A DNA stretch of 5,720 nt, taken from NCBI GenBank assembly GCA_002431715.1, contig DJHI01000160.1, forward strand, positions 1-5,720, written 5' to 3'. The position numbers were made by a program, and so were the translations under genes. Positions 1-5,720 of this stretch are shown here, in pieces. The first letter of the stretch is position 1, and every line of letters begins with the position of its first letter. A model generated the notes under the pieces. It was not told the DNA's origin. It did not search any database and worked only from the letters and a program-made list of their open reading frames with translations. The stretch comes from Armatimonadetes bacterium UBA5829. Lineage in GTDB: Bacteria > Armatimonadota > UBA5829.

Positions 1-741
1 TCCAAGCATAGAAAGATATTCTTTAACCTTATCGAAATGCTCTGCGCATTCCTCATCCAGATAATCAGGCAGCTTAGGAGCCTCTTCGAGGAGTTTCTTA
101 CAATCGGGGTTCTTGCAGTCGAGCATTCTCATAGGGTTCTGCTCATATCGCTGCCGACAGGATTCACATAGCTTATCGACCCTCTGCTTTGCAAAATCTA
201 GCAGAGCCTCACGATACTTTGGGCGGCAGTTCATACAGCCGATGGAGTTGAGTTTAAGCTCAAAATCCTTGATCCCTATACTCTTGAAGAACTGAGCGGC
301 CATCGATATGATTTCGGCGTCGATAGCCGGATCGATTGACCCGAAAGCCTCTATACCAAGCTGAGTGTGCTCGCGATATCGACCCGCCTGAGGTCTCTCA
401 TATCTGAAAATTCGGCCTATATAGTAAACCTTGTTGACCGGCAGAGTCGCCCCGAGATTGTGCTGGACATACGCGCGGACGGTCGGCGCGGTGCCTTCGG
501 GCCGGAGCGTGATGCTTCGCCCGCCGCGATCCTCGAAGGTATACATCTCTTTGGAGACGACATCGGTGGCCTCGCCAAGGTTGCGCGTGAAGAGTTCGGT
601 GTGCTCAAAAGTAGGCGTGCGGATCTCTCGATAGCCATACAGGCCGCACGTTTTTTTGAAAATTTCCTCCACATACTGCCAACGAGGCGATTCACCGGGC
701 AGGATGTCTCTTGTCCCGCGAGGGGCCACATACTCAGTCAT
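1..741 (-). CDS. hisS: Histidyl-tRNA synthetase, N-terminal part (cut by window edge)
   Basis: This is a class II aminoacyl-tRNA synthetase that charges tRNA-His with histidine in the cytoplasm. Only the first 247 codons lie in the window, and the frame is open to base 1. The protein opens MTEYVAPRGTRDILPGES, the usual HisRS start. It has TLRPEGTA at residues 78-85, whose glutamate binds the histidine amino group in the family. Motif 2 is FRYERPQAGRYRE at 132-144, with the ATP/histidine-contacting arginines present. The later HisA signature and anticodon-binding domain are outside the window. Six cysteines follow at 189, 192, 212, 215, 229 and 234, in the arrangement common in clostridial/Bacillus-type HisRS and plausibly metal-binding. 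The ATG at 741 is supported by a GGAG ribosome site 6 bases upstream (748-751) and by family length. It is transcribed divergently from the radical SAM gene. Confidence 0.97.
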   Translation of the reverse strand, partial: MTEYVAPRGTRDILPGESPRWQYVEEIFKKTCGLYGYREIRTPTFEHTELFTRNLGEATDVVSKEMYTFEDRGGRSITLRPEGTAPTVRAYVQHNLGATLPVNKVYYIGRIFRYERPQAGRYREHTQLGIEAFGSIDPAIDAEIISMAAQFFKSIGIKDFELKLNSIGCMNCRPKYREALLDFAKQRVDKLCESCRQRYEQNPMRMLDCKNPDCKKLLEEAPKLPDYLDEECAEHFDKVKEYLSMLG

Positions 742-747
742 TAAATG

Positions 748-751
748 CTCC
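748..751 (-). promoter_or_regulatory. Ribosome binding site of hisS
   Basis: On the minus strand the sequence TTTGGAGCATTTAATG places GGAG six bases before the ATG at 741. This fixes the hisS start together with the family-typical N-terminus. Confidence 0.75.
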
Positions 752-770
752 AAATAGTAACGAACAAGAC

Positions 771-791
771 GAGGGACGCCATGCATCCCCC
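771..791 (-). other. Hairpin in the hisS leader
   Basis: On the minus strand GGGGGATGC and GCGTCCCTC can pair as a 9-bp stem (including two G-U pairs) around the 3-base loop ATG. It sits about 30 bases upstream of the hisS start, inside the predicted leader. No T-run follows, so it is not an intrinsic terminator. It may only stabilise the message, and a regulatory role is not shown by the sequence. The same palindrome is present on the plus strand. Confidence 0.35.
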
Positions 792-804
792 GCCCTACTT
801 TATT

Positions 805-834
805 ATTCTACGGCTTATTAACGTGGACTGTCAA
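805..834 (-). promoter_or_regulatory. Sigma-70-type promoter for hisS
   Basis: Read on the minus strand, a perfect -35 hexamer TTGACA (829-834) is followed after 18 bases by TAGAAT (805-810), a 5-of-6 match to the -10 consensus. Transcription would start near 798, giving hisS a leader of about 57 bases that contains the hairpin at 771-791 and the GGAG ribosome site. The match is strong and well placed, but the start site is inferred. No T-box specifier or T-box motif is apparent in such a short leader. Confidence 0.7.
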
Positions 835-929
835 ACCGTTGATCGTGTATCGATGAATCTGTTCTCTGGTTACTTAATATGCTTCTTGTTGAGCTTTTAT
901 TAGTTGTTGAGTAGTGATAGACTTAGTGT

Positions 930-1991
930 ATGCAATCGAACATCCTGAGAATGCTGTTCTGGGAGACGACAACCGCCTGCAACCTCAAGTGCAGACACTG
1001 CCGCGCTACGGCTACTGAAAACAGGCCCCATGAGGAACTCACACTCGATCATGGCAAAAAACTGCTGCAATCTGTCACGTCATTTGCCAGGCCCGTAATC
1101 GTGCTCAGCGGCGGTGAGCCACTTGTTCGACCTGATATATTCGAGATTGCATCATTCGGCTCCGATTTGGGCTTGAGGATGGTTTTGGCAACTAATGGCA
1201 CCGCTCTGAATAGTGACGCAGCAAAAAGGCTCAAAGCAGCGGGTATCCAGCGGGTAAGCGTCAGCATAGATGGAGCCGAATCGGCAAGTCACGACGATTT
1301 CCGAGGTGTACCGGGAGCCTTTGATGATGCTTTGAGCGGGATCGAGTGCCTTAAGAGCGTAGAGATGCCGTTTCAGATAAACACATCGGTTACGCGTACG
1401 AATTTACATCAACTCCAGCAAATTCTGAATCTGGCATTAATTCTCGGAGCATCGGCGCTGCATCTATTTCTACTCGTCCCCACCGGCTGCGGCAAAGAAA
1501 TCGCTGAAAGCGAAATGATAAGCCCAGAGGAATATGAGCAGGTGCTCAACTGGGTATATGACTCCGCTCAAACGACACCCATCAACCTCAAGGCCACCTG
1601 TGCACCGCATTATTTTCGAATAGCAAGCCAGAATAGAGCGGAGCGCAGAGAGCAGAGAGCAGAGAAGCCTATTGGGCATCCGTTTGCCGCTGAGACAAAA
1701 GGGTGTCTAGCTGGAAGCTCGGTCTGTTTTATATCGTATAAGGGTGATATCTACCCCTGCGGATACTTCCCTCTGAGCGCAGGAAATGCGCTTGAGAACC
1801 CATTAAAGGAGATATGGGAAGGCTCTGAGCTATTTAAGGAGCTGCGCGACCCGTCACTGCTGACAGGTAAATGCGGAGCATGCGAGTTTGTGAATGTTTG
1901 CGGAGGATGCAGGGCGAGAGCTTACGCCATGACAGGAGATTATTTATCACAAGAGCCTTTCTGCAATCATGTTCCCAGGAAAATAAGCTAA
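930..1991 (+). CDS. ahbD: Radical SAM protein, probable AhbD (Fe-coproporphyrin III decarboxylase / heme synthase of the alternative pathway)
   Basis: This is a 353-residue radical SAM enzyme. The SAM-binding cluster motif CNLKCRHC has cysteines at 17, 21 and 24. SGGEPL at 60-65 is the SAM-contacting loop, and VSIDG at 111-115 lies on the barrel. The C-terminal region carries further cysteines (259, 266, 277, 315, 318, 324, 327, 345). Its CGACEFVNVCGGCRARAYA stretch followed by TGDYLSQEPFC suits an auxiliary iron-sulfur cluster of the AhbD/NirJ branch. The HCRA form after the first motif and the phrases CFISYKGDIYPCGY and FRGVPGAF are what I recall for AhbD, which oxidatively decarboxylates two propionates of Fe-coproporphyrin III to give heme b. 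Close relatives are AhbC and NirJ (heme d1), so the exact reaction is inferred. No other heme gene is adjacent. The start has no clear Shine-Dalgarno sequence; the next ATG (codon 8) would leave very few residues before the motif. Residues 234-246 hold a charged, repeat-encoded loop. Confidence 0.85.
   Translation: MQSNILRMLFWETTTACNLKCRHCRATATENRPHEELTLDHGKKLLQSVTSFARPVIVLSGGEPLVRPDIFEIASFGSDLGLRMVLATNGTALNSDAAKRLKAAGIQRVSVSIDGAESASHDDFRGVPGAFDDALSGIECLKSVEMPFQINTSVTRTNLHQLQQILNLALILGASALHLFLLVPTGCGKEIAESEMISPEEYEQVLNWVYDSAQTTPINLKATCAPHYFRIASQNRAERREQRAEKPIGHPFAAETKGCLAGSSVCFISYKGDIYPCGYFPLSAGNALENPLKEIWEGSELFKELRDPSLLTGKCGACEFVNVCGGCRARAYAMTGDYLSQEPFCNHVPRKIS
1645..1665 (+). repeat. Three tandem copies of a 7-base unit GCAGAGA inside the radical SAM gene
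   Basis: The units are at 1645-1651, 1652-1658 and 1659-1665 with no mismatch. They encode part of the charged stretch RAERREQRAEK (residues 236-246), which lies between the barrel and the C-terminal cysteine region. Because the unit length is not a multiple of three, gaining or losing one copy would shift the frame. With three copies the reading frame is intact. Confidence 0.8.
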
Positions 1992-2008
1992 TCTCCAAAT
2001 TCCTCGCC

Positions 2009-4120
2009 TCAGACTTTGGGGTCGTCCTGATCCATTGGAAAGTGCATAGGCTCATCAGTAAAATATTTCATCAATAATATAGATGTCCCTGCTTGCCCTG
2101 TCGCCAAAAGAATTCGATCAGAAACATCAAGCATTATCGAATAACCGTAACCAAGGGATGGTTTGGTAGAATAACCCTGCATAAGAACAACTTTCGGAAT
2201 CAGTAAAGACTCGATTCCATCACCCTTATCGCGAACGACTGCCCATACACCCTTGCTATCAGTTCCTGCAAATATTTCGCCTCCATCGCAGGCGTGCTTG
2301 ATCACATTTGTGATCGCTTCACCAACACCCATCATAATGAGACTGGTACGATCCTCGTCGAGTCCTTTGGAACGAAAAAAAGATTCCACATCTTTTCTCG
2401 CATTGGAAGTCGTTTCCATGGAATCGAAAAATGCACCCGCTTCTGCTCGTTCAATGAACTCATCGATCTCGGCATACTGGCAAATTCTAAACTTGCCGCC
2501 GGTAACGCTTAATATGGTCTCACGATAAAACTGTCGCTTTTGCTCATCCAACTTTTTCTCATACTGCAATTTCTCCTGCTCAGCTTGTTTGCGCGTAGTA
2601 ATATCAGTAATTGTACCAACCATTCTCATTGCTATTCCATTCTGGTTTCGCTCGACTGCCTTGCCTTGAACTAACACCCATCGGCAATCTCCCTGCTTCG
2701 TTTTTACACGATATTCAGCCTGATAGCTTGAAGAACCATTTTCTAAATGAGCTTGGAGCGCCTCTGAAGCCAATTTTGCATCTTCAGAGTCCACCAAATC
2801 CTTTATAAAAGTCAGCATTCCATGCATCTCATCAGATTCATAGCCCAACACAGCACTGCAACGCGGGCTGCAATATATAGAACCGGTGTCGATATTCCAA
2901 TCCCAAATCCCATCCGATGTCGCGTTTACGGCAAGGTTGAGACGCTCCTCGCTGACTCGCAGCGCTTCCTCGGCTCGCATCCTACGCAGCGTGTTAATGC
3001 TCAAAGTAACCCCAAGTCCGGCAAAGAAAACGAGGACCGACAAGCCGACGAGAATAGGGGTTTTGTGTGTTTCAATGAAACTCTCCCGCCTGTTGACAAT
3101 AACATAACTTGACGGCATACTTGCTGCATGAGGTTTAAAGTGATGCAATTGCTTCCAATCAAACATATAGCGTGCGGGTGTTATGTATGGAACCCTTACG
3201 CCCTTGAACCCGCCTGCTCTCAAAATCCGAATTGCGCACTTGGCAATAGTTTTCCCGTATTCTTTCTCATCTATTAATAAGCCTCCGATGATACCATTAT
3301 TGATGAGATATTGCCACAATCCGAATGATGGCGTATTACTGGCGGATATGATTTTGCGCATACCGGAGGCCGAAACGAAGAATTCACCTTTCTTATCAAT
3401 GGAGAACGGCAGTATAAAAAGTGTCGAATCCTTAGGCAATAGTCGGACTTTCTTAAGCACCTTGGGCATGGTCTCATCAGTAATAAACGTAAAGTCCACA
3501 TCAGGATATTTCTGCGCAAAATCAAGCGCATCGACCGCAGATGCATTGCCACTTGTGGTATTATCGTGTACAAATACCATTTGCTTTGTATCAGGAAATA
3601 GGTCTAGAGCAAGTTGTATGTTTGCACCGAGATTCCAGTCGCCGGAAATGCCTTCATAGAGCGGCTTTTGCCTTGCCCGAGCCGCTTCATCAGTCCCCAC
3701 CGCGCAGAAAAGCACCGGAATATTTGGAAATATATTGTTGCCACGGCTGAGCATAAAACTAAGTGCGTCGGAACCAATACATATAACCAAATCATGCTTT
3801 AGTTTGTGAAACTCATCGGCCAGCAATCCTGATTTGAAGTCCAGGTAATGTCTATCCACTCTAATACGCTTGGTGTGCATATAGTCTATGTGGAGTTCGA
3901 TCTCTTCGTTGTTTTCGTCAACGGAAGACATCAGCGTGTGCTCAAATGTCGCCATGGCATTCATGTTCCAGGGAACACCCTGCTGTAATGAACTGATTAC
4001 GAGAACACGATATACCCTTGTCGATTGAGCAGACGCACAATTACACAATAATAGTCCAAGGGATAGAGTTGATAAAACCTGAAGCAGCCTTCGATAATCC
4101 AAAACAAATGTCTCCCGCAC
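2009..4120 (-). CDS. Membrane sensor: periplasmic ABC-type binding domain, PAS domain and RsbW-like ATPase
   Basis: This is a 703-codon transmembrane signalling protein. Residues 1-31 are a signal peptide with a hydrophobic core and an ASA-Q cleavage site. About 35-330 match the ABC-transporter substrate-binding-like fold (PF04392/COG2984 type), including DLVICIGSDAL (110-120) and the closing YMFDWKQL (318-325). A transmembrane helix spans about 355-376. A PAS domain with its PAC end covers about 386-510 (TSDGIWDWN at 401-409; MVGTITDIT at 500-508). The C-terminus (about 575-688) is a GHKL ATPase with N box GEAITNVIKHA (E601, N605), G1 box DKGDGI (631-636) and G2 box LGYGYSIM (656-663), closest to the RsbW/SpoIIAB anti-sigma kinase class. 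There is no histidine between residues 458 and 609, so no DHp phosphoacceptor is present and serine/threonine kinase or anti-sigma output is inferred. The full-length start is GTG at 4120. A TTG at 4102 (codon 7) has the better ribosome site. The ligand is unknown. Confidence 0.88.
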   Translation of the reverse strand: MRETFVLDYRRLLQVLSTLSLGLLLCNCASAQSTRVYRVLVISSLQQGVPWNMNAMATFEHTLMSSVDENNEEIELHIDYMHTKRIRVDRHYLDFKSGLLADEFHKLKHDLVICIGSDALSFMLSRGNNIFPNIPVLFCAVGTDEAARARQKPLYEGISGDWNLGANIQLALDLFPDTKQMVFVHDNTTSGNASAVDALDFAQKYPDVDFTFITDETMPKVLKKVRLLPKDSTLFILPFSIDKKGEFFVSASGMRKIISASNTPSFGLWQYLINNGIIGGLLIDEKEYGKTIAKCAIRILRAGGFKGVRVPYITPARYMFDWKQLHHFKPHAASMPSSYVIVNRRESFIETHKTPILVGLSVLVFFAGLGVTLSINTLRRMRAEEALRVSEERLNLAVNATSDGIWDWNIDTGSIYCSPRCSAVLGYESDEMHGMLTFIKDLVDSEDAKLASEALQAHLENGSSSYQAEYRVKTKQGDCRWVLVQGKAVERNQNGIAMRMVGTITDITTRKQAEQEKLQYEKKLDEQKRQFYRETILSVTGGKFRICQYAEIDEFIERAEAGAFFDSMETTSNARKDVESFFRSKGLDEDRTSLIMMGVGEAITNVIKHACDGGEIFAGTDSKGVWAVVRDKGDGIESLLIPKVVLMQGYSTKPSLGYGYSIMLDVSDRILLATGQAGTSILLMKYFTDEPMHFPMDQDDPKV
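4112..4117 (-). promoter_or_regulatory. Ribosome binding site favouring a TTG start at 4102 for the sensor
   Basis: On the minus strand AGGGAG lies 9 bases before the TTG codon at 4102-4100. The GTG at 4120 has no good ribosome site at the proper distance; the nearest purine run, AGGAAA, is more than 20 bases away. Starting at the TTG gives a protein beginning with DYRRLLQV after the initiator, still a normal signal peptide. Confidence 0.5.
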
Positions 4121-4124
4121 AGGA

Positions 4125-4130
4125 ATTATA
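4125..4130 (-). promoter_or_regulatory. Candidate -10 element for the sensor gene
   Basis: A perfect TATAAT on the minus strand lies downstream of the preceding gene's terminator and just before the sensor gene. No good -35 is found at 16-18 bases; the nearest upstream bases are only weak matches. If it is used, transcription would begin near 4118. That would put the GTG at 4120 outside the message and leave the TTG at 4102 as the start. Confidence 0.4.
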
Positions 4131-4167
4131 TAGATATGATTTTCCTGTTTCTGTAATTAGGAAACAT

Positions 4168-4198
4168 AAAAAAGGCCCGGAGCATATGCTCCAGGCCT
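4168..4198 (-). terminator. Intrinsic terminator of the right-hand minus-strand gene
   Basis: On the minus strand AGGCC-T-GGAGC and GCTCC-G-GGCCT pair as a long stem around ATAT (4173-4198), directly followed by a run of T (4168-4172). The one irregular position is a U-G wobble in the minus-strand RNA but a C-A mismatch in the plus-strand RNA. Both this and the T-run mark it as acting for the minus strand. It begins 33 bases after the stop codon at 4232 and separates that gene from the sensor. Confidence 0.88.
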
Positions 4199-4231
4199 CG
4201 ATTATTCTTTCTTACGCCCAACATCTAGACT

Positions 4232-5720
4232 TCATGGCTTCACTGTCTGCTTTTTCTGCCCGGATTTCTGCTGCTCAAAACGGATAGGAAAAGGAGCATA
4301 TAAATCTTGTGTCAACAGCGTGGAGTTGTCACCTTTTTCATCCAGTTGAAGCGTGTAGAAATGCTTGCCATTTTGAGATTTTGGAATTTCTTGTTTTTGG
4401 ATTCTAATCGACAGATCAGGGAGTTTGTCGGAGTCGGACAACGAATCACTCTTTATAATCTCTGCTAAATTTGCATTCTCTGATATATCGCTAAAAGCCG
4501 TTTCTTTCATATACGCTGTAATCTCTCCACGCAATACGGAACATATCCAGGAACGATCAAAACCATCAAGTGAAACAGACCTGCCATGTTTCACCGCATC
4601 TTTTTCCTGCGGACTCAATGCAAAATAAAGCTGACATAAACGTTTCCCGCCCACATTTGACGCGATATGTCCAAGTTCATTAATCTCCGGAAATTCGGGA
4701 CAATAATAAAACCACTCATAGATTTGGTCTCTGTTCAACCTGGCCATTGGTTCTAAATCATCCAGCTCAATCCCGTCACCTTTGATCTTAACAGACAAAT
4801 CCTGGAGAAGCTTTTCCGGAACAAGTGCATTCAGACGTGTCATCCAAGTCTTGTCGCGACCCAATATGAGCTTATTAGTTTCATCGACATACCAATCCAT
4901 TTTGTAAATATCGGCGCTGAACGCTAGTATATCGCGCAATGCTACTTCTTTTCCGAACATAACCTCAAGATCACTGTTCTTACTCATTATCCAGGAGCGA
5001 TATCGAGCAGCAATGCCCTCAGCAATTATAGAGTAACCAGTGGCTGTTGACGCCGCGTAAAGAAGATTGGAATAGTCAGGCTTTTCGCCATCTTTTAGTT
5101 TGGCAATCTTTACTTTTGTATTCAGAAATTCCGGATAACTTTCATCTGAAAATGAGAGCTTGACATATCGCTTGTCCAGCGGGTCGTCTTTTACATCCTC
5201 CGGCACTTTCGGTCTTGGAGGTAGATCGGGTCCATATGCCTGGACAGTACTTAAAAAGTCGTATTTACTAATCTCCCTCATGCTGAAATAATTAGAACCC
5301 AAGATTTCGACTTCAAGGTCTTTATTATCAGCCAAATAAAATCCCTGAGGGGAAATATTTATACGGCATCGATTAAGCTTGTCTTCGTCCAGCGGAGCAG
5401 GCGCCTCCTGGCCGTTAAGCGAAGCATATAACTCATTTGATTTCCAGCATGATCGAAATAGTGACTCAAGATAAGGTTTTACAGCAGCAGGCGCATATTT
5501 ATATGTAATAACAACCATTTCACCGGACAACACCCTGTCCTTTACCTCAGGACTTAGCGCAGCAATGGTCTTTGACACATATCTGGTTTGTTCTCCCCAA
5601 AGCCTGCCAGCATCCGGATTCGAAAAGTCTTTGGAAAGTCTACCTTCGAAAGACAACTCCGGCACATCTTTGAGCAGAGACAAAGCATCCCAATCATAAC
5701 TCATTACATCTACCAGAGCC
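4232..5720 (-). CDS. Unrecognised protein with repeated modules, possibly secretin-N (STN)-like; 5' end probably beyond the window
   Basis: I do not recognise this protein with confidence. The first ATG in the window is at 5704, giving 490 residues (numbering used here). The frame stays open to the right edge and reads ALVDV directly before that ATG. There is no signal peptide and no strong ribosome site, so the true start probably lies outside. Two stretches resemble each other: residues 44-64 around IAALSPEVKDRVLSGEMV and 357-377 around YFALSPQEKDAVKHGRSV. Residues 252-283 (EVALRDILAFSADIYKMDW, then KLILGR) have the beta-alpha-beta look of small STN/secretin-N domains, and 208-240 may be a related unit. 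The C-terminal tail (473-490) is rich in Q and K. No catalytic motif, membrane helix or metal site is evident. It ends at a strong terminator and is probably transcribed apart from the downstream sensor. Confidence 0.75.
   Translation of the reverse strand, partial: ALVDVMSYDWDALSLLKDVPELSFEGRLSKDFSNPDAGRLWGEQTRYVSKTIAALSPEVKDRVLSGEMVVITYKYAPAAVKPYLESLFRSCWKSNELYASLNGQEAPAPLDEDKLNRCRINISPQGFYLADNKDLEVEILGSNYFSMREISKYDFLSTVQAYGPDLPPRPKVPEDVKDDPLDKRYVKLSFSDESYPEFLNTKVKIAKLKDGEKPDYSNLLYAASTATGYSIIAEGIAARYRSWIMSKNSDLEVMFGKEVALRDILAFSADIYKMDWYVDETNKLILGRDKTWMTRLNALVPEKLLQDLSVKIKGDGIELDDLEPMARLNRDQIYEWFYYCPEFPEINELGHIASNVGGKRLCQLYFALSPQEKDAVKHGRSVSLDGFDRSWICSVLRGEITAYMKETAFSDISENANLAEIIKSDSLSDSDKLPDLSIRIQKQEIPKSQNGKHFYTLQLDEKGDNSTLLTQDLYAPFPIRFEQQKSGQKKQTVKP

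Noticed and set aside
367..744. Plus-strand open frame of 125 codons opposite hisS, and a same-strand frame at 417-731
   Set aside because: Both lie over the hisS coding sequence, whose frame is continuous and matches HisRS motifs throughout. They have no recognisable domain and are shadow frames.
2300..2315. Inverted repeat GATCAC-ATTT-GTGATC resembling a regulator operator
   Set aside because: It lies inside the N-box codons of the sensor ATPase (AITNVIKH). The bases are explained by coding constraint, and it is far from any start.
2253..3802. Several plus-strand open frames of 60-158 codons (the longest 3183-3659)
   Set aside because: They are antisense to the sensor gene, which has clear domains from end to end. 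None has family features or a convincing start.
4035..4045. Possible lipoprotein signal at the cysteines CNC in the sensor's signal peptide
   Set aside because: The residues before each cysteine (LLL and LCN) do not fit a lipobox, which needs G, A or S just before the cysteine. The ASA-Q site fits ordinary signal peptidase I.
4018..4287. Plus-strand 89-codon frame across the spacer and the terminator
   Set aside because: It runs through the intrinsic terminator and both flanking minus-strand genes, has no ribosome site of note and no recognisable sequence.
1..5720. CRISPR array, insertion sequence, tRNA or phage feature
   Set aside because: I saw no regularly spaced repeats, no transposase-like protein, no terminal inverted repeats and no cloverleaf sequence on either strand by reading.

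Overview
The window reads as ordinary bacterial chromosome with no mobile element, CRISPR array, tRNA or rRNA that I can see. It holds four protein genes. Two are divergent at the left (hisS on minus, a radical SAM gene on plus) and two minus-strand genes run in tandem at the right. The HisRS is of the bacterial type with a cysteine-rich insertion. The radical SAM protein resembles AhbD of the siroheme-dependent alternative heme pathway, which is found mainly in anaerobes and archaea. The sensor couples a periplasmic binding domain and PAS domain to an RsbW-like ATPase. Together these suggest an anaerobic or facultative environmental bacterium from a less-studied phylum. Armatimonadota-like is my weak guess, and nothing in the window proves it.

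Layout. Positions 1-741 (minus) are the N-terminal 247 codons of hisS, running off the left edge. Positions 742-929 are a divergent intergenic region with a good sigma-70-type promoter for hisS, a 9-bp leader hairpin, and only weak signals for the plus-strand gene. Positions 930-1991 (plus) are a complete 353-residue radical SAM/auxiliary-cluster protein, probably AhbD. After a convergent gap of only 17 bp, positions 2009-4120 (minus) encode a signal peptide, an ABC-type periplasmic binding domain, a transmembrane helix, a PAS domain and an anti-sigma/RsbW-type GHKL ATPase with no histidine phosphoacceptor domain. Positions 4121-4231 hold a candidate promoter for this sensor and a clear intrinsic terminator for the gene before it. 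From 4232 to the right edge (minus) lies an unrecognised protein of at least 490 residues with repeated internal modules. Its reading frame is still open at the edge.

How the genes work together. hisS is housekeeping. AhbD would perform the last step of alternative heme synthesis, but no other ahb gene is visible here. The sensor probably reads an extracellular small molecule and passes the signal on through a serine-kinase or anti-sigma output, whose partners (a STAS protein and a sigma factor or phosphatase) are not in the window. The terminator between the last two genes suggests they are separate transcription units. The most unusual item is the sensor's architecture. The most open question is what the right-edge protein does.
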